This document shows positions 10,719-20,359 of a stretch of DNA of 64,000 nt, one piece after another. The stretch's first letter is position 1. Every line of letters begins with the position of its first letter. The translations under genes and the position numbers were made by a program. The notes beneath the pieces were generated by a model. The model was not told where the DNA came from, made no database searches, and saw only the letters and a program-made list of their open reading frames with translations. The DNA is from Bordetella genomosp. 11. Its GTDB lineage: Bacteria; Pseudomonadota; Gammaproteobacteria; Burkholderiales; Burkholderiaceae_B. The stretch lies in the NCBI RefSeq assembly GCF_002261215.1, contig NZ_NEVS01000004.1:4749374-4813373 (forward strand), given 5' to 3'.

Positions 10719-11489
10719 ATGTGGCAGGAAGAGCGGTACCAGCGGATCAGGAAAATGCTCGAAGCCTTGCGCAGCGTGTCGGCGGATCGCATCGTCGACG
10801 AGCTCGGCGTCTCGCGCGAGACGGTCCGCCGCGACCTGATCGCGCTGGAAGCGCTGGGCGAACTGCGCCGCTCGCATGGCGGCGCCGTGCTGCCGGACCC
10901 CGCGCCGGCGGCTTTCGTCCAGCCGCCGGTAGACGGACGCCATCTGCGCGCGATGGCGCGCGCCGTGGCGGGCAGGTTGTCCAACGGACAGACGCTCTAT
11001 ATGGAGGCCGGGTTCATGGCCGGATACATGGCGGATGCATTGAGTTCGCTGCACGGTCTTACGCTGATCACCAACTCCTTCGAGGCCGCCACGCGGGTAT
11101 CGAGCAGCGAGGATCACGTCGCGCACGGCAATCACGCGATCGTGCTGGGCGGCGCGGTGGTGGCGCCTTTGGCGGCCACCCAGGGCGACCGTACGATCGC
11201 CGAAATTCATCGTTACACCGCCGACGCCGCCCTGCTTTTCCCCACAGGCATCGACGCCCGGCACGGAGCAACGCATACGGATCTGGCCCGCGCGGAACTG
11301 GGGCGGGCAATGGCAGCCAATGCACGCAGCATCATCGTGATCGCGGACGACGCGAAAATCGGGCTTAACACCCGTGCGTCCTATTGCGCGGCCGACCGCG
11401 TGGCCGTATTTGTGACGAACCGCAAATCCGAAGCGAAGGAAGGCTACGACCTGCTCGCCGGCGCCGTGGGCAGCGTCGTGCTGGCGTGA
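10719..11489 (+). CDS. DeoR/GlpR family transcriptional regulator
   Basis: The 256-aa product starts MWQEERYQRIRKMLEALRSV. The N-terminal winged HTH has the typical DeoR signature (SVSADRIVDELGVSRETVRR, then LRRSHGGAVL), followed by the DeoRC sensor domain (about 75-230). The family usually senses a phosphorylated sugar or related metabolite. The gene diverges from the glutamine synthetase-like gene and probably controls the cluster. The ATG at 10719 is preferred to an in-frame TTG at 10671 because the conserved N-terminus begins at MWQEER. Confidence 0.9.
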   Translation: MWQEERYQRIRKMLEALRSVSADRIVDELGVSRETVRRDLIALEALGELRRSHGGAVLPDPAPAAFVQPPVDGRHLRAMARAVAGRLSNGQTLYMEAGFMAGYMADALSSLHGLTLITNSFEAATRVSSSEDHVAHGNHAIVLGGAVVAPLAATQGDRTIAEIHRYTADAALLFPTGIDARHGATHTDLARAELGRAMAANARSIIVIADDAKIGLNTRASYCAADRVAVFVTNRKSEAKEGYDLLAGAVGSVVLA

Positions 11490-11496
11490 CGCTGCA

Positions 11497-12507
11497 TCAG
11501 GCGGCCTCGAACCAGTTCCGCAGGGTCGCGGGATCCGGCCTGGACATCAGCGCCAACATCAGCAGCACGCGCGCTTTCTGCGGATTCAGGTCTCCGGCGG
11601 CGATGAACCCGAGACCGTCGTCGTCGACTTCCCCATTGCGCCCGACCCGGCCGCGCCCGGTACGCGAGGCGCGCACCACGGCGACCCCGCGCGCCGCGGC
11701 CTCGCCCAGCGCACGCATGGCGGCGGCGGTGGCATTGCCGTCGCCAACGCCGGCCAGTACCAGCCCTTGGTAGCGCGATGCCATGAATTCGATGACGTCC
11801 GCCTGCATATCGGCGTGGGCGTAGACGATGCCTACGCGAGGCCATTGCGCAGGATCCGGCAGGGGAGCATCGCGCCACGGTGCATACCCTGGCGCGACGG
11901 GCGCGATGGCCCGGTGAAATGCCGGCCCGCCGGCCTGCATGACGCCGGCGGTACCGCGCCCGGGCGAAGCGAACGCGGCCAAGCCGGTGGCCGCGATTTT
12001 CTGCACGCCGCGCGCCTCGTGGATATCTTCGTTCATCAACACCAGGGCGCCGCGTCCATATGCGTGCGGATGTCCGGCCAGCGTCACGGCGGCGTACAGG
12101 TTCGCCGGCCCATCCGCGCCCAGCGCGGTGGCAGGGCGCATGCCGCCGGTCAGGACCAGCGGCTTGCCGGCAGGGACAACCAGATCGAGGAAATACGCGG
12201 TTTCCTCCAGTGTATCGGTGCCATGCGTCACCACGATGCCATCGATACCGGCGTCGCGACCCAGGGCGCGTATGCGCGTGGCCAGGGCATGCCAGACGTC
12301 ATGCCGCATGTCCTGGCTACCCACGTTGGCGATCTGTTCGGGATGCAATTCGGCGATGCCCGAAAGCGCCGGCACGGCGGCAAGCAATTGGCCGATGTCG
12401 AAGACACCGGAGACATACCCGACACCGCGCTCCGGCGATTGCGCGCCCGCGATCGTACCCCCGGTCGCCAGCACCGCGATGGCGGGACGGCGGCCGGTCT
12501 CAGGCAT
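11497..12507 (-). CDS. L-asparaginase/glutaminase family protein (type II-like sequence)
   Basis: The 336-aa product starts MPETGRRPAIAVLATGGTIA. The first catalytic Thr lies in ATGGTIAG and the second in VVTHGTDTLEETA, both diagnostic of bacterial asparaginases. No signal peptide is evident, so it is likely cytoplasmic despite its type II-like sequence. The start overlaps the 3' end of parB by 8 nt, so it may be cotranscribed with the par genes. It is convergent with the DeoR gene (7-nt gap). An amidohydrolase acting on gamma-glutamyl products of the neighbouring cluster is conceivable but speculative. Confidence 0.9.
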   Translation of the reverse strand: MPETGRRPAIAVLATGGTIAGAQSPERGVGYVSGVFDIGQLLAAVPALSGIAELHPEQIANVGSQDMRHDVWHALATRIRALGRDAGIDGIVVTHGTDTLEETAYFLDLVVPAGKPLVLTGGMRPATALGADGPANLYAAVTLAGHPHAYGRGALVLMNEDIHEARGVQKIAATGLAAFASPGRGTAGVMQAGGPAFHRAIAPVAPGYAPWRDAPLPDPAQWPRVGIVYAHADMQADVIEFMASRYQGLVLAGVGDGNATAAAMRALGEAAARGVAVVRASRTGRGRVGRNGEVDDDGLGFIAAGDLNPQKARVLLMLALMSRPDPATLRNWFEAA

Positions 12508-13417
12508 TGTCGAGGACGCCGGAAAAGCCCTGCTTTTCGAGCAAGGCATTGAGATGGTCCCAGCCATGGAAGTCGATGATGATTTGTCCGCGCTCGCGCG
12601 CGCCGATCTTCAGGCTGACGCGCGTGCCGAGCAGGTCGGACATGGCCTCTTCCAGGCGGGCAACGTCGCGCGAATTCGCCACATTCTTCTTGCGCGGCGC
12701 GGCGTCGGTTTCTTTCGCCGCCTTGGCGACCAGTTTCTCCGCATCGCGCACGGAAAGGCGCTTGGCGATGACCTGGTTGGCCAGCTGTATCTGGGTGGCG
12801 CCATCGACGGCCAACAGTGCGCGCGCGTGCCCCATGTCGATGTCGCCGGCCAGCAGCATGGTCTGGACCGCGGGCGCCAGGTTCAACAACCGCAGGAGAT
12901 TGCTGGTTGCGGAACGCGACCGCCCGATGGCCTGCGCCGCCTGCTCGTGCGTCAGGCCGAATTCGTCGAGCAAGCGCCGCACGCCATGGGCCTCTTCCAG
13001 CGGATTCAGATCCTCGCGCTGGATGTTTTCGATCAAGGCCATCACGGCCGCGTTTTCGTCCGGCACTTCGCGCACCAGCACGGGGACTTCTTTCAGCCCG
13101 GCCAGTTGTGCCGCGCGAAAGCGCCGCTCACCCGCGATGATTTCATACTGGCCGGCAGCACCGTCGGCAAGCGGACGCACCAGGATGGGCTGCATGATGC
13201 CCTGTGTGCGTATCGATTCCGCCAACTCGTTCAAAGCGCCTTCGTCCATGCGCGTGCGCGGCTGGTATTTGCCGGCACGCATGATGGACACCGGCAGGAC
13301 GTTCGGCGGTCCTTCCGCTTTCGGCGCGGATTTACCCAGCGTTTCGATAGCGGGCATATCGGCGCCCAGCAAGGCGTCGAGTCCGCGTCCGAGTCCCTTC
13401 GGTTTCTTGGTGGCCAT
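12500..13417 (-). CDS. parB: chromosome partitioning protein ParB
   Basis: The 305-aa product starts MATKKPKGLGRGLDALLGAD, the usual N-terminal peptide that contacts ParA. It has the ParB/Srx CTPase boxes (GERRFRAAQLAGL), the HTH region (LTHEQAAQAIGRSRSATSNL) and a C-terminal dimerisation domain. ParB loads at parS as a CTP-dependent clamp and drives origin segregation with ParA and SMC. Four parS sites lie at 17728-19476, only 4-6 kb away. Unusually, a GNAT gene separates parB from parA. Confidence 0.97.
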   Translation of the reverse strand: MATKKPKGLGRGLDALLGADMPAIETLGKSAPKAEGPPNVLPVSIMRAGKYQPRTRMDEGALNELAESIRTQGIMQPILVRPLADGAAGQYEIIAGERRFRAAQLAGLKEVPVLVREVPDENAAVMALIENIQREDLNPLEEAHGVRRLLDEFGLTHEQAAQAIGRSRSATSNLLRLLNLAPAVQTMLLAGDIDMGHARALLAVDGATQIQLANQVIAKRLSVRDAEKLVAKAAKETDAAPRKKNVANSRDVARLEEAMSDLLGTRVSLKIGARERGQIIIDFHGWDHLNALLEKQGFSGVLDNA

Positions 13418-13449
13418 AAGAAATATTCCCAGCGTGCCTGCGTGGCCGC

Positions 13450-14247
13450 TCATTCGTGTTGATGCGTGCGGTACCAATACATGTACCGGTCGGAGAAACC
13501 CAGCGATGCATAAAGCTGCCGCGCGGCCGTATTGGCATACTCGACCTGCAGATACGCGCTGCGCGCCCCGGCTTCATGCGCGGCGTGCAGCAGGCGCCCC
13601 ATGATCTGGCGCGCGTATCCGCGGCGGCGGAGATTTTCGTCGACGACCACATCGAAGATGCCCGCCACGTCGCCATCCACGACCGCCATGCCGGCGGCAA
13701 CATGCCGGCCCGCGTCGTCGCGCCCGATCAGCCTGATGCACGGAACCGCGATGGAGGAGAGCCGATGCCGGTGCTCAACCACATGGCCGGTTGCGTAAGC
13801 GCGCAGCACGCCCGTCACATCCGCGAAGCTGCCCGGATCCGTTTGCTCGTATCGTAGCGTGGCTTGAACCGGTGCGACCGGACTCGTTCGCATGGACATC
13901 GCCATGACGCGCGTCTCACCGTAGTGTAGGAATCCGCGCGTTTGCAGCTGCCCATCCAGTCCGTGATCCGGCCCCGTGGAAGTCAGGCGGAATATCAACG
14001 GAAGGTTCGCCCGCGCGTACACCGTTTTGCAGAAGTCGAGTTTTTCGTCGAGGTCGCGATGCGGCGGCGCGATGACATTGATGCTGCGGGCCCGCTTGGC
14101 AGCCGCCGGCGCCCAGCGGATGAGCCAGCCGTCGTAGAGCATCTGCTCGCGCACCACCGTGGCGTTCAATGCCGCTTCCTCGCAGCGCAGCGCCAGCGTA
14201 TCGACGCAATGGGCGACATTCCCATCGTGCTCGGTAGCAAAAGCCAT
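13450..14247 (-). CDS. GNAT-family N-acetyltransferase inserted between parA and parB
   Basis: The 265-aa product starts MAFATEHDGNVAHCVDTLAL. The C-terminal half is a GNAT fold with the acetyl-CoA loop (VVDENLRRRGYARQIMGRLL) and the terminal NTAARQLYASLGF segment. The N-terminal half resembles a second, degenerate GNAT-like domain (about 1-130). It lies 20 nt after parA and 32 nt before parB on the same strand, so it is part of the par transcription unit. The substrate is unknown; acetylation of a Par or ribosomal protein is possible but unsupported. Confidence 0.85.
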   Translation of the reverse strand: MAFATEHDGNVAHCVDTLALRCEEAALNATVVREQMLYDGWLIRWAPAAAKRARSINVIAPPHRDLDEKLDFCKTVYARANLPLIFRLTSTGPDHGLDGQLQTRGFLHYGETRVMAMSMRTSPVAPVQATLRYEQTDPGSFADVTGVLRAYATGHVVEHRHRLSSIAVPCIRLIGRDDAGRHVAAGMAVVDGDVAGIFDVVVDENLRRRGYARQIMGRLLHAAHEAGARSAYLQVEYANTAARQLYASLGFSDRYMYWYRTHQHE

Positions 14248-14267
14248 GGCGGGTTCGCGCACGGTAT

Positions 14268-15068
14268 TCAATCCACCAGCGCCTTGACGCGCTCGATCAT
14301 TTCGGCGCCGAAGGAAATATATGCCTGCGCACCGCGCGATGCGCGGTCGTATACGACGCCAGGCATACCGTAGCTGGGCGCTTCCGCCAGCCTGACGTTG
14401 CGCGGCACCACCGTCTCGAAGACCTTGTCGCCAAAATGCGCCTCCAGCTGGGCGGAGACCTGCTGCTGCAGCGTCATGCGCGGATCGAACATCACGCGCA
14501 GCAGACCAATTACGCGTAGTTGCGGATTGATGTTGCGATGCACGCGCTTGATAGTGTTCACCAGGTCGGACAGCCCTTCCAGCGCAAAATATTCGCACTG
14601 CATCGGGATGATGACGCCATGGGCGGCGGCCAGGCCGTTCAAGGTAAGCAGGGAAAGCGTGGGCGGACAGTCGATGAGGATGAAGTCGTATTCCTGCGCA
14701 ACGGTATCCAGCGCATTCTTCAGTTGGCGTTCGCGTTCCTCCATCTGCACCAGATCGATCTCGGCACCGGCCAATTCGCGGTTGGCGGGCAGTACGTCAT
14801 AGCCGCCCACATCGGAACGGACGCGGGCTTGCGCGATCGTGGTATCGCCGATCAGCACCTCGTACAGATTGGACTTCAGGCCGGCCTTGTCGATGCCGCT
14901 GCCCATGGTGGCGTTGCCTTGCGGATCCAGGTCCACCAGCAATACGCGCTTGTCGTGCGTGGCCAGGCCGGCTGCAAGATTGATGGCCGTGGTCGTCTTG
15001 CCGACGCCGCCCTTCTGGTTCGCGATGCAGAAAACCCGGGCGGTTTTGGTGGACTCAGTTTGATTCAT
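14268..15068 (-). CDS. parA: chromosome partitioning ATPase ParA
   Basis: The 266-aa product starts [20 protein letters not shown]. The deviant Walker A (KGGVGKTT, about 19-26) and Walker A' (VDLDPQGNATMG) motifs identify a ParA/Soj-type ATPase, and FILIDCPPTLSLL is the Walker B region. The short N-terminus without an HTH is the chromosomal form. ParA-ATP binds nucleoid DNA and is released by ParB. The start overlaps the 3' end of rsmG by 14 nt, which suggests translational coupling. Confidence 0.97.
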   Translation of the reverse strand: MNQTESTKTARVFCIANQKGGVGKTTTAINLAAGLATHDKRVLLVDLDPQGNATMGSGIDKAGLKSNLYEVLIGDTTIAQARVRSDVGGYDVLPANRELAGAEIDLVQMEERERQLKNALDTVAQEYDFILIDCPPTLSLLTLNGLAAAHGVIIPMQCEYFALEGLSDLVNTIKRVHRNINPQLRVIGLLRVMFDPRMTLQQQVSAQLEAHFGDKVFETVVPRNVRLAEAPSYGMPGVVYDRASRGAQAYISFGAEMIERVKALVD

Positions 15069-15756
15069 GATTTCCTTGGCTACGCGCGCCGTCGCGGCGC
15101 ATCCAGATCAGGCATCGTTGCGCGTCGAGTTCGGGGACAGTGACAGGATCGATGCGGACGACACGCCATTCTCCGGCGGCGTGCAACCGCGCGATCTCGT
15201 CGTCCGGGACTTTTCCTTTCAGGGCCAGCAGCGTACCACCAGGGGCAACGTGCTGTCCCGCCAGCCGGGCGAAGTCGTCCAGCGAGGCAAAGGCGCGGGA
15301 AGTGACCACATCGCAGGCACCGGGAGGCAGCTTTTCCACCCGTTCATGCAGGACGGACAGATTCGGCAAGGCCAATGCGCCGGCGGCCTGCCGGATGAAT
15401 GCGGTTTTCTTTTCGACCGCGTCGATGCAAACGATCTTCCAACCGGGACGCATGATCGCCAGGATGACGCCTGGCAGCCCGGCGCCGGCACCGATGTCGA
15501 ATAGTTTTCCGTCGGCCGGCATGACGCCGTCCAGCGGCCCTACGACGGCCAGGCTGTCGAAGATGTGCTGTACCAGCATCTGACCCGGGTCGCGTATCGC
15601 CGTCAGGTTGTAGGTGCGGTTCCAGCGCTGCAGCAGCTGCAGGTATCCCAGCAGTTTGCTCAGCTGCTCATCCGTCGCGGACAGGCCCAACGCGACGCAG
15701 GCCTGTTTGAGCCTGACGTCGTCGGCGCCTTGTACAGGGGCCGGCGCGCGCGTCAT
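15055..15756 (-). CDS. rsmG: 16S rRNA (guanine-527-N7)-methyltransferase
   Basis: The 233-aa product starts [20 protein letters not shown]. It contains the GidB motifs [20 protein letters not shown] and [15 protein letters not shown] (SAM-binding). RsmG methylates G527 of 16S rRNA, and loss gives low-level streptomycin resistance. It overlaps mnmG by 4 nt (ATGA) and parA by 14 nt: one tight mnmG-rsmG-parA unit. Confidence 0.97.
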   Translation of the reverse strand: MTRAPAPVQGADDVRLKQACVALGLSATDEQLSKLLGYLQLLQRWNRTYNLTAIRDPGQMLVQHIFDSLAVVGPLDGVMPADGKLFDIGAGAGLPGVILAIMRPGWKIVCIDAVEKKTAFIRQAAGALALPNLSVLHERVEKLPPGACDVVTSRAFASLDDFARLAGQHVAPGGTLLALKGKVPDDEIARLHAAGEWRVVRIDPVTVPELDAQRCLIWMRRDGARSQGNHESN

Positions 15757-17669
15757 GCGGCACGTTTGCGCGAGCCGTAATGCAGGCGCTTCAGGTGTAT
15801 GAGCAGCAGGGAAATGGCGGCGGGCGTCACACCGGAAATTCGCGCGGCCTGGCCGATCGTTTCCGGACGGTGCGCCTTGAGCTTCTGCCGAACTTCGAAG
15901 GATAGGCTCAGCACCGCGTCGTAGTCCAGGTCGTCGGGGAGGCGCTGCGCTTCATGGGCCATGTGCTTCTGCACTTCGTCCTGTTGGCGCGCGATATAAC
16001 CCGCGTATTTCACCTGGATCTCGACCTGCTGGGCGGCGTCGCTCGCCGCCAGCCCCGGTCCGGCCAACAAGCTGCCATCGGGCAAGGCCGTTTCCATCAG
16101 CGCGCGATAGGTGACGTTCGGCCTTTTCAACAGATCTGATAGTGAGTACTCACGCTCGATCTGTTGGCCCAGCAAATCTTCCGCCACTTCCGCGGGCAGA
16201 TTCCGAGGCGTTACCCAGGTCGACCGAAGGCGCTGGATCTCACTTTCTACCGACTCGCGCTTGCGCTCGAAGGCCGCCCAACGGACGTCGTCCACCAATC
16301 CCAGCTTGCGTCCGATTTCAGTCAAGCGAATATCCGCATTGTCTTCCCGCAGGCTGAGGCGATATTCGGCGCGCGAGGTGAACATGCGGTACGGTTCCGT
16401 GACACCGCGGGTGATCAGGTCATCGACCAGAACGCCCAGGTAGGCCTCGTCACGGCGCGGGGTCCAGCCATCCCTGCCTTGCGATGCCAGGCCCGCATTC
16501 AGGCCGGCCAGCAGGCCTTGAGCGGCTGCCTCTTCGTAGCCGGTGGTGCCGTTGATCTGGCCGGCGAAATACAAACCCGCGATGGCACGGGTTTCCAGCG
16601 TCGACTTCAAACCGCGTGGATCGAAATAGTCATACTCGATCGCATAGCCGGGTCGCAGGATATGTGCATGTTCCAGGCCGGGTAGCGAATGAATCAGGTC
16701 CAGCTGGACGTCGAACGGCAAGCTGGTCGATACCCCATTGGGATAAACCTCGTGCGTGTCGAGACCTTCCGGCTCCAGGAATACCTGGTGGGACGCTTTG
16801 TCGGCGAAACGATGGATCTTGTCCTCGATGGACGGGCAGTAACGAGGACCGATGCCTTCGATAACGCCGCTGTACATGGGAGACCGATCCAGGCCACCCC
16901 GGATGATGTCATGCGTGCGGGCGTTGGTATGCGTGATCCAGCAAGGCAGCTGCCGCGGGTGCATGGCAGCGTTGCCCATGAAAGAAAACACCGGCACAGG
17001 ATCGAGATCGCCCGGCTGCTCTTCCAGCACGCTGTAGTCGATGGTACGGCCGTCTATGCGGGGCGGCGTGCCGGTCTTCAGCCGCCCCTGGGGTAGCTTC
17101 AACTCTTTGAGTCGCTGGCCCAGCGTCGTCGCGGGGGGATCGCCCGCCCGGCCGGCGGTGTAGTTCTGCAGCCCCACGTGGATAAGACCGTTAAGGAACG
17201 TCCCGGCAGTCAGGACGACCGTACGGGCGCGAAACTTCAAGCCAATCTGTGTGACTGCGCCGGTGACCCGGTCGCCTTCGACCATCAGGTCGTCGACCGC
17301 TTGCTGGAACAACCAAAGGTTGGGTTGGTTCTCCAGTCTGGAACGAATCGCCTTGCGGTAGAGAACACGGTCCGCTTGGGCGCGAGTCGCACGAACCGCC
17401 GGGCCTTTGGAACCGTTCAAGATACGAAATTGGATTCCCGCTTCATCCGTGGCCAAGGCCATCGCCCCACCCAGGGCGTCTATCTCTTTCACCAGGTGGC
17501 CCTTCCCTATCCCACCAATAGAAGGGTTGCACGACATCTGGCCCAACGTTTCGATGTTGTGGGTCAGGAGCAATGTCTTCGCGCCGGTGCGGGCAGACGC
17601 CAGGGCCGCCTCGGTGCCGGCGTGGCCGCCGCCCACCACAATGACGTCGAATTCGCGGGGATAATCCAT
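15753..17669 (-). CDS. mnmG: tRNA uridine-5-carboxymethylaminomethyl modification enzyme MnmG (GidA)
   Basis: The 638-aa product starts [20 protein letters not shown], with the FAD-binding [10 protein letters not shown]. It continues with [20 protein letters not shown] and [15 protein letters not shown], both MnmG signatures. MnmG acts with MnmE to modify U34 of several tRNAs; mnmE is at 29639-31024. The ATG at 17669 was chosen over an in-frame TTG at 17702. Its 5' side faces the parS/origin region, as gidA does in many bacteria. Confidence 0.98.
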   Translation of the reverse strand: MDYPREFDVIVVGGGHAGTEAALASARTGAKTLLLTHNIETLGQMSCNPSIGGIGKGHLVKEIDALGGAMALATDEAGIQFRILNGSKGPAVRATRAQADRVLYRKAIRSRLENQPNLWLFQQAVDDLMVEGDRVTGAVTQIGLKFRARTVVLTAGTFLNGLIHVGLQNYTAGRAGDPPATTLGQRLKELKLPQGRLKTGTPPRIDGRTIDYSVLEEQPGDLDPVPVFSFMGNAAMHPRQLPCWITHTNARTHDIIRGGLDRSPMYSGVIEGIGPRYCPSIEDKIHRFADKASHQVFLEPEGLDTHEVYPNGVSTSLPFDVQLDLIHSLPGLEHAHILRPGYAIEYDYFDPRGLKSTLETRAIAGLYFAGQINGTTGYEEAAAQGLLAGLNAGLASQGRDGWTPRRDEAYLGVLVDDLITRGVTEPYRMFTSRAEYRLSLREDNADIRLTEIGRKLGLVDDVRWAAFERKRESVESEIQRLRSTWVTPRNLPAEVAEDLLGQQIEREYSLSDLLKRPNVTYRALMETALPDGSLLAGPGLAASDAAQQVEIQVKYAGYIARQQDEVQKHMAHEAQRLPDDLDYDAVLSLSFEVRQKLKAHRPETIGQAARISGVTPAAISLLLIHLKRLHYGSRKRAA

Positions 17670-17727
17670 GATTCGTGGGTTGAAAGAGCCTTTAAGTGGC
17701 AATTATAGAGGCTCCGCCCATCAGCAG

Positions 17728-17743
17728 TGTTTCACGTGAAACA
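17728..17743. other. parS site 1
   Basis: The sequence TGTTTCACGTGAAACA is a perfect 16-bp palindrome and the canonical bacterial parS consensus. It lies 59 nt upstream of the mnmG start. ParB encoded at 12500-13417 is the expected ligand. Confidence 0.95.
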
Positions 17744-17767
17744 GTGGTCACAGTCCATCGAAAAAGG

Positions 17768-17797
17768 GCAGCGATGTTCCACGTGAAACATCGCTGC
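17768..17797. other. parS site 2 inside an extended 30-bp palindrome
   Basis: The core TGTTCCACGTGAAACA (17775-17790) is a parS variant with one asymmetric pair. The flanks GCAGCGA and TCGCTGC extend the symmetry to 30 bp, the longest dyad among the four sites. It lies 31 nt from site 1. Confidence 0.92.
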
Positions 17798-18697
17798 GCG
17801 TGCAATCCCACTTTTTGAGGAGTGTCCTCGATCAGGCCAACGTCCCGTCCCTCGCCGTTGATCGCCGAATGGATGCTTATCGCGAGCCGGTCTGGGTTAG
17901 GCGCACACCGCCGTGTCTCTAATTAGCATGCTCGTATGTGTGTGGTTAAGAGACCATTGCTTCCAGCCGACATATCTACGCGGATGAGGTTTGACGATGC
18001 TCCCTAGAGGCTATGCACTTCCCAAGGAGTACAGCTACGCCAAGCTGGACATCGGTATCCGCACCCAGCCGTAGACCGCAGTTGCCTGTAAATTCCAGTC
18101 CTCCATCGCCCTTATGGGGCTAGCGCCGTGTTCCGAAGCGGCTGGTTGATGGTGCTTATCTGGTGAATCCAATTCGACACACCGAAAGCGGATACCGGTC
18201 GCGGGGCCTAAAGGGCCTAACGACAACCAAACAACTATGAGCGAAGGCTAATCGCATCATCCCAAGCTATCGCCACTGGAGTGGCCCCCCCGACGGACTT
18301 CGTTGGCGAGTGACGCGGCGGTGAACCCGGTAGATCGGGATGCATTCCGATATGGTCCGGCCGAGGATGGTTATGCGGAGCGACCAGGGGCGACTGTAGG
18401 GGCCTAAAGCCGCAGGCAGGATAAGGCAGCACGGACTGAGCGGCCTCATGCGGGGCTGGTGTAAGCCTGCGCCATACAACGAGATCGGTCGCCCCACTCT
18501 ACTTCTCTACCTGGAAGCCACCCTACCTTCCATATCGGATTCAGCGAGCGATAGGCCACTCGTCCGTGAACCAAATCCTCGCATCTCCCGCCGCAGACAG
18601 TGTCCGACCACTACCGAGCGTTTCTCGCAACCGGCCCCAGCATGCTGTGACTGCTGATTCGTTCGCTCGCGAAGAAAATAGACGACAGATGCTGGAA

Positions 18698-18713
18698 TGT
18701 TCCACGTGGAACA
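18698..18713. other. parS site 3
   Basis: TGTTCCACGTGGAACA is a perfect 16-bp palindrome of the parS class, with partial flanking symmetry (GGAA and TTCC). It is about 0.9 kb from sites 1 and 2. Confidence 0.93.
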
Positions 18714-19460
18714 TTTCCAGTACAGACCTAGCCGGTCCCCAGTCGCCGTCGGTATGCTGCGGCCGAAGGCTGCCTGCCAAAAACTTCCAACCAACGATGG
18801 CCAAGAGTCGTTCTGCCCTACCCTACGGCCCTCTACGCTGCCGCGGATCTCGGTGTCGAACGCATATGAAACTCTCCCCGAGAGATTTCGATTTCCATTC
18901 CATTGCGCCTGCACGCCTTATCCGCCATTTCATCTCTACAACATGGCCACGACAGCGACTCCCCACTGGCATGCCCCCCGTTGTCCGGACAATGGAGGAG
19001 CAACAGCGTATGCGCTCCACCCAAAGCAGGCATAGCCGAAAATTGCTGGCCCTCACCGCGCGCTCGTCATGGTGAATACCAGCGGATATGCTCTGTAGGG
19101 GCAGCCAGTAAGAGCGCTTCTAACTTCCCACTCCGCGGAGGAACACTATAGGGCTCTGCCAAGGACCGATCCCCGGCCTGACCTGCGCTCTCCTTCAGGC
19201 ACTAGACACGCGGCGAGTTCAAGCACTCGCACCTGGGCCCAACCAACTCCTCGGTGGAAGATGCCGGGCCAAGACGTGCGGCGAGTAGACTGGCGTTTGC
19301 CTTCAAGTCAATACAAGACCGCACAGGGATGGTGTCCAGCATCCCGCCATAACACTCATCCCTCCCAGGAACTTACCCAATCACGGTAAGCCAAGCGCTA
19401 GGGAAACGGATGCAATACACCGCTACCAAGAGTCGCTACCAAAGTATGAAGAATTAAGGG

Positions 19461-19476
19461 TGTTCCACGTGGAACA
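19461..19476. other. parS site 4
   Basis: TGTTCCACGTGGAACA is identical to site 3. It lies just left of the DnaA-box cluster at 19680-20060 and completes a group of four parS sites within 1.75 kb. Confidence 0.93.
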
Positions 19477-19679
19477 GCAACACGGCTTATGTCCTAGACC
19501 GTGGGCAGTACGTTGACCTTACGACCCACACCGACTCGAATGTCCGGTTCAGGGAAAAGCCGACCGCTCGTGCGACGGCCAATACCCCCCGTGAGCCGAA
19601 GGCAAACCACCTCGACCGGCACCGCCAGCGGACGCCGATCAAGCGCTCCCATCGCAAGGAGAGCGCCCCGCCGCAGCAA

Positions 19680-20060
19680 CCTATCCACAGGAGTACCCAC
19701 AGGCGACATGGACACTCGAAACCGAGACCGGCCACTGGGGATATTTTTGTGAACAACCACAGTCGCCCCGACATGCGCCTGGTGGCCCGGAGCGCATCTG
19801 CATCTCCACTGGATGGCAAATTTACAAAAAAGAGGGGGGATAGCGGCGCGGATCTACCCGCCGTATATAAAAAGTACCCAGGCGCCCCCTAAAGCGAGGA
19901 ATCTTTCCCTGTCCGTGCCGCGACCCAAGAATCTACAAATCTGTGCATAACTCGCGGGGCCTCGACGCCAGCGGAGCCATAAAGGCCGGGAATCGCGCGG
20001 CGCGGAAGGTGGGCGAGCAAGATATTCCCCGGTTCTCCACAGGTTTATCCACTGCGGAAA
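19680..20060. other. cluster of near-consensus DnaA boxes (secondary origin candidate)
   Basis: One-mismatch boxes relative to TTATCCACA are CTATCCACA (near 19681), TGTGCATAA (near 19942, reverse), TTCTCCACA (near 20033) and TTATCCACT (near 20045). AT-rich patches occur at 19740-19757, 19817-19833 and 19863-19873. The cluster may be part of oriC or a DnaA-titrating region. No box is a perfect match, unlike the modules at 22.2 and 22.9 kb. Confidence 0.45.
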
Positions 20061-20152
20061 ACACAACGCCCCAGAAGCTTGCGACGGCTGCTGGGGCGAT
20101 AAAGGCCGGGACTGCCGGCGCCGCGCAAGGCGGAATATCGATGGGTTGATAC

Positions 20153-20359
20153 TTATAGCGGACGGATGTCAGCGGCTTGAGGACCTTTGGGGCCATCCTT
20201 GACTTCGAACTCCACATCCTGGCCTTCGTTCAAGCTGCGATAGCCGCGTCCCTGGATTGCGGAGAAATGCGCGAAGACGTCGACACCGCCGGCGTCAGGG
20301 GTAATGAACCCATAACCTTTATCGGCGTTGAACCACTTAACTTTGCCCTTCTGAACCAT
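20153..20359 (-). CDS. cold-shock protein, CspA family
   Basis: The 68-aa product starts [20 protein letters not shown]. The RNA-binding motifs RNP1 (KGYGFIT) and RNP2 (VFAHFSAI) are intact, so this is a single-domain CSD protein that binds single-stranded nucleic acid and acts as RNA chaperone. An AGGA lies 10 nt before the ATG. It is alone on the minus strand, facing the origin region. The paralogue type (CspA, CspD and so on) cannot be told from sequence alone. Confidence 0.95.
   Translation of the reverse strand: MVQKGKVKWFNADKGYGFITPDAGGVDVFAHFSAIQGRGYRSLNEGQDVEFEVKDGPKGPQAADIRPL

Larger units (their letters stand above)
17670..20152. other. 2.5-kb non-coding region between mnmG and cspA (parS and DnaA-box region)
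   Basis: No open frame in this stretch has a credible start, ribosome-binding site and recognisable product. GC is visibly below that of the coding DNA. It contains four parS sites and, towards its right end (about 19680-20060), several near-consensus DnaA boxes and AT-rich patches. A 12-bp repeat (ATAAAGGCCGGG) occurs at 19979 and again at 20099. Most of 17800-18690 and 18720-19450 shows nothing I can name. Confidence 0.6.
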
